From Struthidea cinerea (Eukaryota > Chordata > Aves > Passeriformes > Corcoracidae), in the NCBI GenBank assembly GCA_013397865.1, contig VZTI01003366.1, positions 686,460-750,459 of the forward strand: 64,000 bases of DNA, given 5' to 3'. This document shows positions 16,588 through 31,500 of this stretch, piece after piece. Position 1 is the stretch's first letter. Every line of letters starts with the position of its first letter. The notes below the pieces were generated by a model, which saw only the letters and a list, made by a program, of their open reading frames with translations, did not search any database and was not told where the DNA came from. The translations under genes were made by a program, and so were the position numbers.

Positions 16588-19500
16588 CTAAAACCAAAAT
16601 CAGATTGTCACAGGATTAACAAAGCAAAGTACAAGAAACCCATTATTGTGGAGACATTTTGTCTGATATATCTCTGAACTGTGTGAAACTCTAGCACTTT
16701 TCCTTTTAAAATAAAATAATCCCCCCAAGACCAACATCTACCACCAGCAATATATCTGCTATACATCACTCAATTTTTGTAGTAACCTACTGGCTTCTGA
16801 AATAAATTCCTAACCCCAGATTTACCTCCAGCTAAGTTTTCCATGCAAACCTGCACACACGTGCTGCAGGTGGGAGCCCTGCAAGAGGCTGGTAACACCC
16901 AGCCTGTTTTGGTGCACCTGACCTTCGCTCAGCTTTTGCAATTTTTTAACATCTTTTATTATCCAGTGAACTGCAACAGCTTTGTACAGCAGCTTGACTC
17001 TCCTCCTCTGCAATACTTTTGTACTGTCTGTATTTGCTAGATCAAACCCTTGATAATTTCCTGATTCATTAACTGCTCCCATTTACCTTTTTTCTCGGTC
17101 TCAATTTCTCTCTCCATTCCTTCAGTTCTTGGCTGTGCTCTTCATCCAGCTCTTTTAGCTTCTGAGTCTCATGCTCAACCAGTAGATGGCATTTTTCATT
17201 CTTAAAACAAGATAATCCTTATGTAAAACTAATTCAGATTAGGCAACTCAACATTTGTACAGTGACATATGTTGTCCTAATTCTTTCTAATTAGCTTATT
17301 CCGTGTAAATAGTGACGTGAATAATTACAAGATAAAAGTATGTTACGAGGCTGCGTTTTCAAAAGCTGATCTTTCCATCAGAGCCAACTGAGATAAGAAA
17401 CACTCGTAAATCCAAATACACTGCTGAGCATCATTAAGGCAGCTGCTGAGAGTGTTACTCAAAACTGTGTTTCACTGCCTAATGATGCTTTTCAAGGTCA
17501 CGCAGCATTTCTGCTTTGCTTTTTAAAGACAGTCTGTATAATTTATTAAAGTCAATTACATTAAAAAGGAAGCTGTTTTTTGGAAATATTTCAACTCTTG
17601 GTGCCAAGAGCTGAGACGAACAAATGAAGCTTAGAGAAGAGACAAACGTGGTTGCAGAAGCAGCCTCAGAATTGCCCTATGAAAAGGATCAAACCACACC
17701 TCAGGGTCACATTCCTCTCAATAAGGTACCCAGGCATCTGCCTCAGTTTCAGAGGACTTTGGAAGCATGGCAAGAAAAAAATTAATTATTTGGCTTCAAA
17801 TCTCTGCACATTTTTAAGAGCAGTTGGCAATGGTTGTGTTTCTAGGGTTGCAGTCCCAAATGGGTCTCATGCAGAGTACAGAACCACAGCAATAAAAACA
17901 ACAAGCACTTGGCTAGACCTGAGTGCAGCAAGAGGCCAGTTTTCCTTGTGAAGCTCAGAGCAGCCCTAATCTGCTCAATTTTACTTGAGCTGAAACTCTC
18001 GCAAGGCTCCCACGGTACTTGGGGATTTACTGGGGCATATTAGTGGCACAGCCAGGGACTGTTTTTGCAGGATGTAAGAAAGTGAATAGAGTAGAATGAG
18101 CTTCATTGGTCATTGCAGAGTTTCTCTAAGCAAAGGTAATCAGCAGGTGATCATTTAATGCTTTAAAACTGCCTTGTGTCCTTGAAACTGGGAAAAGCTG
18201 ATTTAACAGAAAAGGAGATCCAGCCTCTGGTATCCAGCAGAAACTTCTACAAAACACATACCAAAAGGGACGAATCAGAGCTCCTTATCACAAGGAGAGA
18301 ATTCCTTCCAAGCACCTTCCAGAAGCTCATGTGCAAGTGGCAGCACTTTGTAAAAACCTCCTCATTCCTCTATTGCTGCAAACTTCTCATGGGTAATGCC
18401 TGGTGCTGCCTACCTCTGTTCTGATTAATTACATTCCAGCAAAATCAGGTTAAAAGGAAATGCTGCCTACAGGAAATAGCCCTGGGAACTTGATAGATAT
18501 TCCAGAAGTGATCATCTACTTCTAGTTCATGCTCTTCTTGCATTTAAAATGATTCCTCATTAATTGATGGAAGCATATGAATCTGGCTAAGCAGTGCACT
18601 TCAGGCCTTTGAAAATAAAGTTGAAAAAACTACACAGTAAAAATTAAGGAAAAGGTGTTTCTGCTTTGCCTGCATCCATTATTAACCTAAAGTCTTCTCA
18701 CTGAATGGTCATTTAATATCATCTATTTTTAACCTGTAACTGATGCAGTTCCCTGATGTTTGCTTCACACTGCAACTGAAGGTCCCGCATTTGGTTTTCA
18801 TGTTTCTGATGCTGAGCCAGTCTCTCATTCTTCTGCCTCTTTTCTTCTTGAACAGCAAACTAAAATTAAAAATAAGATTATTTATATTGTGCCTCTGAAT
18901 AAAACAGTTCACATGAATCAAAGAACTGCACCTAATAGAATGAACACATGCTGAGAAGAACGGTTCTGGAAGATTTAAGGCGATAATTTTCTGTATTTTT
19001 TTCTTTTAAAATTCTTACAAAGGGAGTGCCCTACATTTTAATTCCCTTTCTCTGTCTGCACTATGATTTTTCCTTAAAATGCAGCACATTTCACTTCCAG
19101 ACTCCTGAAATTACCTCCCTCTGAAGTGTGACACAGCAGTGCTGCTGCAAGCGTCAGTCAAGGCTGGTGTTATACAGCTATAGGAGACCGTATTTTCCAC
19201 ATTTTTCATCCTTCCAGTGCTCACCATATGAAACCATGATTTGGGACTGTAGTGCATCATTAGAAAGCAAACCTTAATCCCTGCACAGCATTCCATTTTA
19301 AAGAATGAGTGAATACCTAGTTTTAGTTCAAAAGCTCACAAAAATCAAGCATCCTTAAAAATATTTCACAGAATCACAGAACAGTTGAGGTTGGAAGGGA
19401 CCTGCAAAGATCAACCTTCCTACTCAAAGCAGGGTCACCAGGAGTAGGCTGCACAGGACTGTGTTCTGTTGGGTTCTGAGCATCTCTACAAGCTCTCTGG

Positions 19501-22500
19501 ACAACCTGGTCCATCTTCACACTAAAAAAATGTTTTCACGTGTTGAGTTGGATTTTCTGATATTTCAGTTGTGGCTGCTGCCTCTCACCCTGTCACTGGG
19601 CACCACTGGGAAGAGTCTGGCTCCACCTTCTTTGCTCCCTTTGTTGGGTACTTGTACCCATGGATAAGACCCTCCTGAGCCTATTCTCCTCCAGGCTGAA
19701 GCATCCCAGGTATCCCAGGTGGCTCCTTGTGTAACAAGACACAGAAGTCTCTCAGCCATCTTCAAGGCTCTTTTTGCACAAATTGCTCCAATAAATCCAT
19801 GTCTGTCTTGTACGGGGAAGCCCAGGACTGGACCCAGTACTTCAGAAGGGTCTCACCAGAGCAGTAGGGAAGGATGATCTCCTCTGACCCCATCCAGTGC
19901 ATCAACCCAGTTTGGTACCATCTGAGAACTTGTGAGAATGCACTCTATTCCATCCTCACATTTACATCACATTTAGCATTTACACTATTAAAACTAAATA
20001 TTAATTTATTAATTACCTGCTTAATCTTCTCACGATCTTGGTCTGGAGAGGCTAATGAATTGATTCTTAAACTTTTCTTAAACATGGCCATCCGAGTCTT
20101 TGCTTCACTTCGCTGGATTTTAGGCAGTCTGGCTCTTTCCTGAGTTTGCTTGTTCTTTAGCTCCTCTATAAGGCGTTGATTGTACCTCTGCATTTGTTCT
20201 GTTTCCTGAAATGTTAACCACATGGAAATATTACACAGTAACTATGATCTTATATAATGTGCATCTCTTTTCATGAATAAGTGCCCCATGTGAGTCAATG
20301 CCTCCCAGCAGAAACCACTCCTGGCCGCAGGAATAACAGTGGGGAGGAGGGGCTTCTTCCAGAGAGCTCAGGATCATGCCCAGCCCTGAGAAAATTCCAT
20401 AATAAATGTAAATACACATATATTTTAACAGCTCTTACTCAACTCTCGCACTGACTTTTGCAAAGCCTATGATTCAAATGGAGAAACTCCCTTTTGTGTA
20501 AGTGAACTCCAGGGCTGCAGCTGTGGAGGGGCAGTTTGCTGCAAAAGCTGAGGAAAGCAGCAGCCCACATGGGATAAACTACAGTAGACAGAACATGCCT
20601 TCAGTGGAGGCTGCTCATGCTCTGATCACCAAGGAGATCTTCAAACACCTCCCTGTTGGTTTACATTTTCAGAAGTTGAACTATTTGCTTTCATGTATTG
20701 TATAAAAACCAAAATTCCTTGTGGAAAATAAGGATTTAGCTATAAAGAGACAGTTGTCAGCTACTTGCCCAGAAGCTAATCCAGTTCATTCTGCTCATTT
20801 AATTCCAGGATGATTTACTTCTGAGCAGATTTGTTTAAACACAAATCAAAATTGGTTTTGGTGGATAAGCAGAATTTGGTATTTTTATAGTAAAAGATTG
20901 ATGTTGTGGCTGGTTGGTGGTTGTTTTAAAGACTCAAAAGGGAGAAATACTGTTTATACTTCTATATACTACTAAGGTATTCAAGGAAGGTGAGTAAGAT
21001 TTTTTTTAATTTCAACAGAACACATAACAGTTTCAAAATACTTGTGTGGGCTTGTGCAAACAAACAGCACCAGGAGAGATCCTAGGACTATTTGATTAAA
21101 AAAAAAAGGATATTGCAATACACAAGAGAAAGTGTCAAAGTCAACACTAACTTTTTCATGCCTCTTAAGCAGCTGGTGCCTCTGCATGAAGTACTGATCC
21201 TTGAGCTGCTGCTTGAGGAGCTGGTGTTTCTCCTGTAGGTGCCGCTCCTCCAGCTCCCAGAATGCAGCTTCACGAGCTGGAAAAAAGAGGAAGGTTGGTT
21301 CAGGAACAGCAATCCCATCCCATACTTCCCAACCTCCTGGTGTATGTTCAGAAGTGGCCTACAAGTGCATTCTAAAAACAATGTTGTTTCATAGCAAATG
21401 TTTTTATTACAGTTCTAGATCAGCCATGAAGGTTTTTGACTTCATAAAGTGAAGACAGGCCCTTGTTTTACTAGAACACCGGTGCCTGTTTCAGAGAGAG
21501 AGAGAGAGCCTGGTGCTGGATACCTCTCATGAGCTGCTGTTTGTTGTTGAGGCAATCTCGTTCAATAGTGGCCAGTTCTGTCTTTTGCTGCTGAATTATT
21601 TTCTTCAGAGATGCATCCAGTTCTTGTTGCTGCTTCTGCACAAACTCCTGCTCCTGGTAAAAATCAACAGAAGTAAATTAAATTGGGTTCTTCTAGCCAC
21701 ATTACATGTTAATGAAACTCCCAGTTCTCTCAGCATTAGCTATATATGAAAACAAGTACATCTATGAAAGTTTGAGCTTTGCCTTGATAGCATGCCTTGG
21801 CTATCAAATTATCCATATTTTGTATTTTCTATGTACAGAGTAGGTAAGAGCATATTCATGTTTAAATAATACCTTCAGCAATAAGACCAAAGGCAACAAA
21901 CTAGCCAGCCATCTGCAACTAATTCCATCTCATCTCTCCTCAGAACAAGTTGCAGGTTCAGAGCTAGCAAAGACAATACTCAATCTAAAGATGATTTCAT
22001 TCTATCAAGGGTTAATTATTCATATATGTAAGAAAATAAAGGTATGTATGGTTATTCTGCTTTGGGTGGTTAGTTAAAGCCTATTTATTTACACAGTTGG
22101 GTTTCAGATCTGTGTGGTTTATCTTGTCCTTAGGGCAGGGCTGTTGAAGCTGGGAGTTCTGCAGGACCACTGTGCAGACACCCCATGGTTCTGCAGGGCC
22201 GTAACCTGGTCACACCCGAGCTGAGCTGGCTCCTCACAAAGGGATTTATCACCTGCATCTTCCCATTATCCAGGTGTACCACTGTTGCATCCCATCGTGA
22301 AAGCAGGCAGCAGTTAAGAGTCTCCCTCCCGTGCCCCAAGACCTACTGCTGCCTTTCTTCTTTGCAACTAATTAAAAACCACAGCTATGAGCATGCAAGC
22401 GTGCACACACACACACCCTCCTGAAGAACAAGAAATTGAATCAGATGCTTTCATCACAATATCAAGGTCAAAAGAAAGGACAATGGCATGGTTGTCAGAG

Positions 22501-25500
22501 CCAAGGTGGGCTGCTGAAGCACCTGCTGTTCTACATAACAAATGGAATTAAATGTTCATTGAAAGTACTTTTCATGATGACCAGAAGAATCCTGGTTTTC
22601 ATCTCCACAGAAAGTTATTAATAGATGAGGCTTTCATGTCTCTTAGTGGACAGCAGAGTTACACTGAGACAGGTAACTCAAAACCAAAGGTGAAGTAAGC
22701 CAACAGTGACAGACCTGAGGATACAAAAAGAACTGGAAGGTGATGTCTGTGAATTAAGTCAGACACACCTAATCAAATTTATGGACTGAAAAAAATATTG
22801 TTTTTTTCCCTTTATAGATGAAAAGGATAAAAAGACTACTACAAGTTTAATATTCTGAGGATGTAGACACATAATTAACACAGTGTTTAATTTGCTTGGA
22901 GATTTTTGATTTGGGAGTGGGAGAATGTAGTCATGGTCAAAAAGTGATTATGCTTGAGCTTTACACATTTAAATATCATTGCTGCTCTCTCTACAGAGTA
23001 ACTTCTGAAGTTTTATACCTGCTAGTGCTGCAAGATAGAGCAGGCAATCTCAGGAAACATGCTGGCCTTTCCACTTTCCACATCTACTCAAGTATCACAT
23101 AAACAAATGTCACCAATTTTACTAAAGAACATGTTGGGTGGTTAAAAGGCAGACAGTGCAACGCAGTCAACCTTTTTCAAAGTACCACTTGGTTATGCCC
23201 AATAATTGTCTTAAAATAAACTCAAACATCTTTAAAATACATGGTTTCACTGCACACACAGCATACAAGTCACACAATGTTTCTCACATGTGCTGAACAA
23301 ATATCATGTTGCACGTGTGAACCCTCAGTGTCTTGCTCAGACTGAATTAACTACTGTCTTTTGGATCTTTTGACTCTGGATAGTGCACAATTACCTAAAT
23401 TGCTGCTAACTAGTTTGGAGACAGCAGTGACATTGATCAGCACATATGAGCAGAAGGAAAAGAGAAAACACATCCAGAAAATTAGGAAAATAAACTTTCA
23501 CTGTGTTGCATTTTAAGACTTACATCCTGCATTTGTGCGTTGAAAAGTGTACATGAAGACAACTGAAATGACTGAATCATAACCTGAGCAACACCCTGTG
23601 GGACACAATGTAATTCTGTGTCATAATATAGTGAAATGTATTTCTATTCTTAAAAAAAAGAAGAAATGAGATCTGTTGTACGTTAATAATAAACATTTTA
23701 AATGTCAAGGCTAATCACACAAGTAGATGCTGATGGAAGTTCTAGATATTCTAAAACTAAACAGCTGCACCTTGTTTAGTACTAATCATTCCAAGTAAGG
23801 ATATTTCACATTTAAAATTTTCTTTCACCTCTCTTCAACAAATTGAAACCAGCAAAGGAAATTAACCATGTCACTACAAACACTATGAAAAATTAGTTTT
23901 TTGTTTCCTTAAAATGTTTAGAGACAGGTATCTTTGGTATGGGGAAAGTGCTGCAACTCAATCACTTTCTATCCTGGGAAATCCCTGCTTAAATTAAACA
24001 CATAATCGAATAAAGTTGCTATTATTTTCTACTAGGTCACTCACATAAACATTTAATCTTTAAGTTACTCAATCCAAACCTGCTCTGCTGTGGTTCAAAC
24101 TCACGCTATGTAAGCTGTGGCCATCACATAGCCAATATTTTTCTAAAATACTAGCCCTCTTTCTAGCTGGGTCATAGAAAAGCAGCAAGTCTGAAGGCAT
24201 GAAATCGCAGATGATGTTTTGTAAACTTTCCATACACCTACACTTTGACATTTAAATAACATTTTACCTAATCTGTTCTACTCCTATAAACAAGATGTCT
24301 CATGCTTACATATTATATACATTTTCCTCCTCTGCACTTGTGTAGTTCAAAACTTCCCCCTGACTATAACCTTTAAAATTTGAAGGACCCGTGTAGTACT
24401 TACCACTCGTAAAAGCACTGTAAATAAGCTTGCTGTCGACAAATACCATTCTTTGTCAGTAGAGCACACAAAATACTGCACTTGACAGTACAAACCTGGC
24501 AACAGCTGCTCCTACATTTCTACCCAGTTAAGTCTAAGATGTGACATGGGAGTACTTGAAGAAAGAGAGCAGTTCGTAGGGTTAGTTTGAGTTAAGTTCC
24601 ATATTCACTCAACAACAACAAGAAGTGAAAATCATCAAGCTGTGTGAATACTGCTGCCTTTTGTATTTTAGTAGCTTGAAGCTGCCGTTGTTACCTGAGC
24701 ATGCTGGCTTTGTGCAAGCTCCTCTTTCTTGCGTTTCATGAGCTCTTTTCTCAGCTCTTTTGGTGCTTTCTCCACTTCACATAAAACCTACAGTGTATAT
24801 AAGCATGCAGAAGGTGGCAAAAAGAACACTTTGTCTCCACAGCAAGCATTACTGTGAACATAGGGACATGCAGGTCAAGCACTAGAGGTACGGGGAAGCA
24901 TGCATTACTTCAGTGGCAGGGATGTTAGTTTAGTGAAAAGAGCTTAATGAAAAGAGAAGGAACAATAGGTGCTTTATGCATGCCAGCAGTGCAGAGAGGA
25001 CGGATGTGCCAGCGCTTTTTGCATGCAAATGCTGCCCAGTGCTCTCAGAAATGGCGTGCCTAGCTTGTGCTTCCATGCAGCCGCCAGGAGAGTCAATAGT
25101 TAAGAAAACCACCACCTGCAAAAGTGGTATTTTCTTGAATCACTACGGCAAGAGGACTACAGAGTATGTTACCTCACATAAAGCTGTGAAAAATGGTTGG
25201 AAGCTTAAAATAACTTCCATTGAAAACCAGCTATTTCTGACACTGTCTCTAACCTGAATTTACAAGATGCCTTTATTAGTGTCTCTGACCATAAATGACA
25301 CCTACACAGCTTATGTCTTTAAAATAATCATATAGGCAAACAAAACATTATTTGGTTGTAAGTGGTTCTGAAGAATTTAAAGCAAAACCCACCAATAAAT
25401 AAGAATGTTTTCAAGAAACTTTTCGTGACACGTATGCTGGGATGGAACGTGTTTCAGTACACGGTGAATTAGACTAGATTAGCAGAAAGATTCTAAATAT

Positions 25501-28500
25501 AACCTGGCTAAATCAACTGACTATTAATCTGTTGATTTGCTGATGAGTTTTGTTTTTCAGAATTACAAAAACGTAGCATTGTACACTCCAGTATAACATG
25601 GATAGTTTTAGAGCAGCAGCTGCATTTTCCTTCAAACTGTACATCGCCTTTTTAAGCTTTAAACACAAAACTATGCACCCAGAGACAAATGCCTGTTTGT
25701 TTAATAGTGGAAGCATCATCAGAAAACAGAGTCCAAATCACCACATGCTATTCCTGTGTCCATGAAAGAACTGCTTTTAGCTCAGAGCAATACGTAAAAT
25801 TCTTCCCATTTCCCACATAGAACCCAATCACCAGTGAACAGAGAGAGACTCAAAATGCAAGAGGTACCGCAAAAGAAGAAAAATTGTTATTTACATATGA
25901 GCATACTGTTCAAACTGAATACAACTTATTTTTTAATGTACTTTTGTGCTACGGGATCATTCTATGCAAAAGCATGGACAGTTCAGCTTTCTAAAGAAAT
26001 CTCCGAGTCTAATAACTATTAGAGCAAACACTAGAGCCATTTATATACAAATGGGCACTACACAACTGAACCAAAAATGAAATAAAACAGCTTTTAAGAT
26101 GCAAAATCCATATGGAAACATATCACCCTTTTCTTAATCCAATGCAAGTAAATTAATTGCACAAGTTGTCAGTGTCATTAATTTTGCCTTAACTGTATGA
26201 CATTTATGAAATTAACTGTAAAATATTTTAGGTTATCCAGACTTCTCTCTCCTGGCTTTCCTTTTTGAGCTAACAAACCAAATCCATACTACTGCTGTCA
26301 CTTCATAGAAAGAAATTCTAAACAATTACAGCACACATTCAAAAAAGAAATCTAACAAATTAACAAAAACAAAACATATCTGCAATTAAAGTGGTTCACA
26401 GTAGAAATCAAGACCATATTATTGTCTTCGAAATTCTAATTTGATAAGTATTTACTAAGTAACTATAGCTGGGTTTGCTTAAGGTAGAAATCTGAAATAT
26501 TTTTCATAATCTTTATGAAAATACTTTTTCTTGATTTAATATTTGAGAGAAAATATTTTATTAAATACTCTATGAAAAATAAAATCTTCTAACTTAGTGA
26601 TGTTTTCTAGACCTCAAGCTTCCTGTCAGCTGGTTGTGTATCACTTTACGCAGTCAAACAAACGAAACAATTCTGACTGGTAGTGACACTTCCAAACCTC
26701 AGTACAGCGTGGGCTTGACAAGGCTTCTGGGAGACCTAATCTCAACTGTTTGCTAAGACCATGCTCATTATTTTCTATATTATCGTCTCTTACCTCTTTT
26801 TTTTTGTTTTTCAGCACATTCTGGAATTTGGACAACTCCTTCTCCTGCTCAGCCTTGATGCGCTTCGCTTCATCCCGTAAGCGATTTGTGTGCTCCTGCT
26901 CCAGGCGCTCGATCGTCTGCTTCTGCTGCTTTTCCAGGTTCTCTATCTCTTGATCATACTGTCGCTTTTTACTCTGTAAAAGTAATTTGGCACCTTTTTT
27001 TTAGAAAGCTAAGTCCTGTTAAGTGAAGTGCTGTAGCACAGCAGGGAATGGCCGTGATGGACTGGTGTGGCAGGCAAGCCCCTGCACAAGCTGGGCACCC
27101 CACAATGGAAAATGTTGCCTTTTATTTAAGAATGAAGGCTAAGCTAGAGCCATCGTGGCAGGAAACACCTGACTGCTGTTAGCACTACTCTGCCTACTCC
27201 ATCCAGATGTATTTTAAGAGCATCAAAATGCAGAAACTCACTGTCATTTCCTGTTCAAAACGTCTGTACATCTGCTCTCGCTGCTGCAGAAGCTTATTGC
27301 TGAGCTGCTGTTGGGCTCTCTGCTCCTCTTTCTGAAGAAGTCTCAGCTCTCTGAGCTCTTGACGTCTAATAAGGACAAAGAACACTTAATACTGATGGGG
27401 AAACAAAAGAAGTGGAAAGTGACAAAAGACAAAAAGGACCATTGACAATTTTGGCCCAGTAAAACTAGTTTTGAACTGATTGTCTTAATAAGAAACACAC
27501 TCACATTCACTTGTACTAAAAGTGATTAATCCCCAAATATAACTGAAATAAGATCATTATCCCCCTTCTTTTATTCAAAGAAAAAAAAATTAGCTGCTAA
27601 CCTCTTGAAAATTTTACTTGTAGAAACACTTACCGTAGAAATCGCATTTCTTCACTTTTTGAGTCATTTTCAGTAACTATTTTTGATGTGGTTACACTCA
27701 CTTCTACTCCATCAACAACAAACTTCCGAGTTTTCTTTAATGTTTTCTTCTGCCTTCTAGTTTCCTAAATTAAGCACTGGTAAGTTATTATGCATTCATT
27801 TAATTTTTTTCCCCTTTTTCTTCATATTAAATTATATAAAGTATTTCTGGGAATGTCTACTGTATAGTAATCAAGAGTCCTTCTCACTTATCAGTTGCCT
27901 CACTAATCAAGTGAGAATTTGAAAAATTCCAATAAACTGAAACTTTCTAGGAAGGAAAGAAAAACTGCAATTATTGATTGTCCAAAGTACTAGAAGAAAA
28001 AAAATTAAGCTAGATAAACTCTGAACAGAACTGATGCAGTTTTATTTTCAACAGATGAAGACAGCTGCATATACTGTTTGCTTTAGACCATGATTTCCCC
28101 AGTCACCAACAGGTATTTAATTCCAAAAACCAGTTCTGAAATAGGATAACAATTTACTCACCTATTTACTTCTGCTTTGGACATAAACAAGTGAGTTTAA
28201 TTTTTATATTGATATTTATTAGCCAAAAATCACATAATGATCTTGCTGACAAGTGGAGAAGTCTCAGTTGTCAGAGCTGCTGTTGTTTCATTACAAGAAG
28301 AGAGGGATCCCAGCTGAAACTGCATCATCTCCATTGTGTCAGGGCGACTGCAAACACCCTCATGTTTAGCACAGCTATGCCAACCTGTGATTTTTTTTTT
28401 TTGGCTGTCTTGTTTTCCTCCATTCAAGCCCACGTTGCACAGGTACTACCCTAACATGGCTATATTCATAGTAATACAGAGATTACAAATAAAGTTCATA

Positions 28501-31500
28501 GTCTGGAATTTGCTTCCTCTGAGTAAGCTCATCATAGAGACATAACTGCATGGACACAGTACAACCAGGACAACACTGATTGGAATAAACAAATCCAGCA
28601 GAATGTCTGCCTTGGGTCTCCCAAATCCAAACAGAGGGACAGAAGATGGAAGTGACAGGAATTCAGTACAAGATTAGATGTTCCAAGAGATTTTTCCCAC
28701 TAAACAGGAATTCTGTGCATATAGCTGGTCTTCTTGAGTATCAGCTCTGAGCTACAACCATTCACAAATCTTCAAGTTTAATATTGTTACACTTACTGTA
28801 TTGCATAATTGTATAACCTATAACAGTAAGAAACTAATTAGCATAACTGCACAAAATCCAGACATTGTTGTACTGTGCAATTTAGAATAATTTGGTTTCT
28901 ACAAAGCTTTGTATATATGTGCCTTACTGGTTTCTCACTCAGTACTTTTCTTTGTAGCAAAGGTAACACTTGGAGATAATTTCAGGGTTACACTCACATG
29001 AGATTTTATATTAAAAAATATATGCTTACGCTTACCTGTAAAGATATTGATCCTGTCTCTTTGTTTTTACTAAGGAAACTAGAAATGGACAAGTTCAGAT
29101 CAATGCTGCTGTTATCAGCTGTAGAACCAGTGCCTGAATCTGCATCATTTTCCTTCAAATTCTCCGAATCCAGTTGCTGTACAGTCTCAGTATTGCCTTG
29201 ATTATCTGTTTTGACCTTCTCATTTTCTTCAGTGCTAATACTAATACTGGGGACTGGAGTGACTTCAGAGTCATCAGCTTGTTCACTGACAGCATCTTGA
29301 AGCTTATTCTTCATTATTTCATCAGAGGTAACTTCTGGATGTCCTTTGTCTGCCTGGGTGTTGTTTTCCTGCATATTCTCAGGTCTGTGCTCTCCTGAAT
29401 TTTGGTCCATACCAGTCAGTTTATCCACCAGTTTATCAGGAATATCCTCAGGTTTGTTCTGTAATGCCTTCTGGTCTACGATGTCTTTTCCAGAGTCTTT
29501 GATCTTTGTTTCCTCTGTGCTGTTTATATCACTGATACCCTCATTTTCACTTTCTGCCAGTTTCGTCTCTACTTCCATCACTTTATCTTGGCTTTCTGAT
29601 AGAGTTTCTTCAGAGCTGATTATCTCATGGACCTGCTTAGCCTGACTTTCCACTGGCTTATCCTCCAGCTCAGGTATTTTATCCCCATCACTGATGGGTG
29701 TTTCAGCAACAGCACGTATCTCCTTTATGCTGTCAATTCCATGCTTTATTAGTTCCTTTTCTTCATCAGACACTTTAACTGTAGCACGAGGCAGAGTTTC
29801 TATAGTGGTGTCTACTACTGCCTCTTTCTGTGCTTCACCTTTATCTTCCTTTTGCTCTGTATCTCTATTTTCTGCAGGGACCTTTTCTTCCTCACTGTCC
29901 AAGAGATCTGTTCTCTTTTCCTCTTCTTTTTCACCAGTTTCCTTAGAAATGCCTTCTTCAGTTTCTACCTTATTTTCAGTTATAGGTACTACTTTCAGTT
30001 TATCATCTTCTGTCTGTTCATTTGCCATGGAATTTTCTTTCTCTATTTTTAAGTTAGGTTCATTCTTTATTTCCACATCAAGTTCTTTACCTTCTTTCTG
30101 GGGTTCTGTATCCTCATGCATTTTTTCCAGGCTTTCTGTATTCTTTTCTGCTGGTACCATTTTGCCTTGCTCATCTTCACCAGTTGGCACAGAACCGTTC
30201 TGCACTTTGACATCACTAATGGGAGTATCGCATATGTTATCAGCCATTTTCCTAAATTTAATGTCCTCAGATTCATCTCCAGTTGTTTTGTCCTCAATGG
30301 CATTACCTTCTGTTTTCTCAGAGAGAGATTCCAGGACAGAGGCATTCTGTGAAAGTTTATCCTCTTCAGAGCTGGCAATACTAAGGTCAGAGGATGCACG
30401 TTTCTCTGCAGGTAACTGCTAAAAAATTAAAGCAAGAAAACCATTTAATCGTTTTGTAACCTAATCAAAGCAGTTTTATGGGAGAATACCTGAACAGAGA
30501 TCAAAATTGTATTCACATGCAGTTAAGTGAATTTGATAATCTCAGAGTCCTTCCCTTGGACTATCACAGAACAACTGCATGAACTGCAGACAGGCTCTGA
30601 ACAGAAAAGTTTCACTGTGATCAAGGCATCAGGGTCATCAGCTACTCTTCAAGGGTCTTTTTCTTTTCACATTCCTTTTTTTTTAAATCAGTTCAGCTCC
30701 TCAACAGTCCCAGCCACAGCTGGATTTGAAAGACAATTTTGTGCCACCTGGGAAGAAACTGTAGCTTTAGTTAGTGTAGCACTGATAAAATGCAGTATTA
30801 GGACCTTCTTCTGCTTCATTTTTTGGGGTTTTTTTGCTAAAAGTGCCTGAAAACGTTTCATCTGGTTTTAATCACGTTGAAACCCCATTAAAATGGTGAA
30901 AACCTCCAGCAGATCTGATTAAGTGGCAGTACAGAACTAGAACAGAAACAGTTACCTCATTGCAGAAACTGCCGCTGCCAGAATATGAATGAATGTTATC
31001 AGATTCCATAGAGACATCCAAAAGAATATAGTAATAAAGCATCATTTTAACCACAATTGCCCTCTCACTCTTCAAAGTGATTGTGATATCTGTCTGTCTG
31101 TATTTACTGTTAGAACCCTGTAATTTGCAGATCAGGCTTCTGATTTGCCATGGGGAACATCCTAGGTTAGCTGTTGCAGCAAGCACAGGTTTGAGTGTGC
31201 ATTTCCTACCTTAAGGATTTCCCAAGCATACAGAAAACAATTCCTTTTAAGTCAAAATTGCATTTAAAATATTTCTTCATGTAATTGTTCTAGAAGTGTA
31301 GTGTTGGTCTCCCAGGAGTGTTTAAAACTACCCCAAGTAAATAATGTGAAGGCCTCTATCTCACACTTCCCTACAATGCTGCTTGTGAGATCCTAGGTTG
31401 CGTCCCAGGATGAACTTCACTCCAACGCTCCTGGGATCGATGGCTTAGCAGCTCATCAGCGGAAGCAGGTGGTGGATGATCCACAGGAGGGGAGCCGGTG

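Noticed and set aside
24976..25257. 93-codon open frame with several cysteines in SLK intron 12
   Set aside because: No signal peptide, family motif or splice context. The length is ordinary for chance in an intron of this size.
29694..30422. 242-codon open frame on the + strand
   Set aside because: It lies exactly antisense to SLK exon 9. Its serine/phenylalanine-rich sequence is the complement of Glu/Lys-rich codons, and it has no independent signals.
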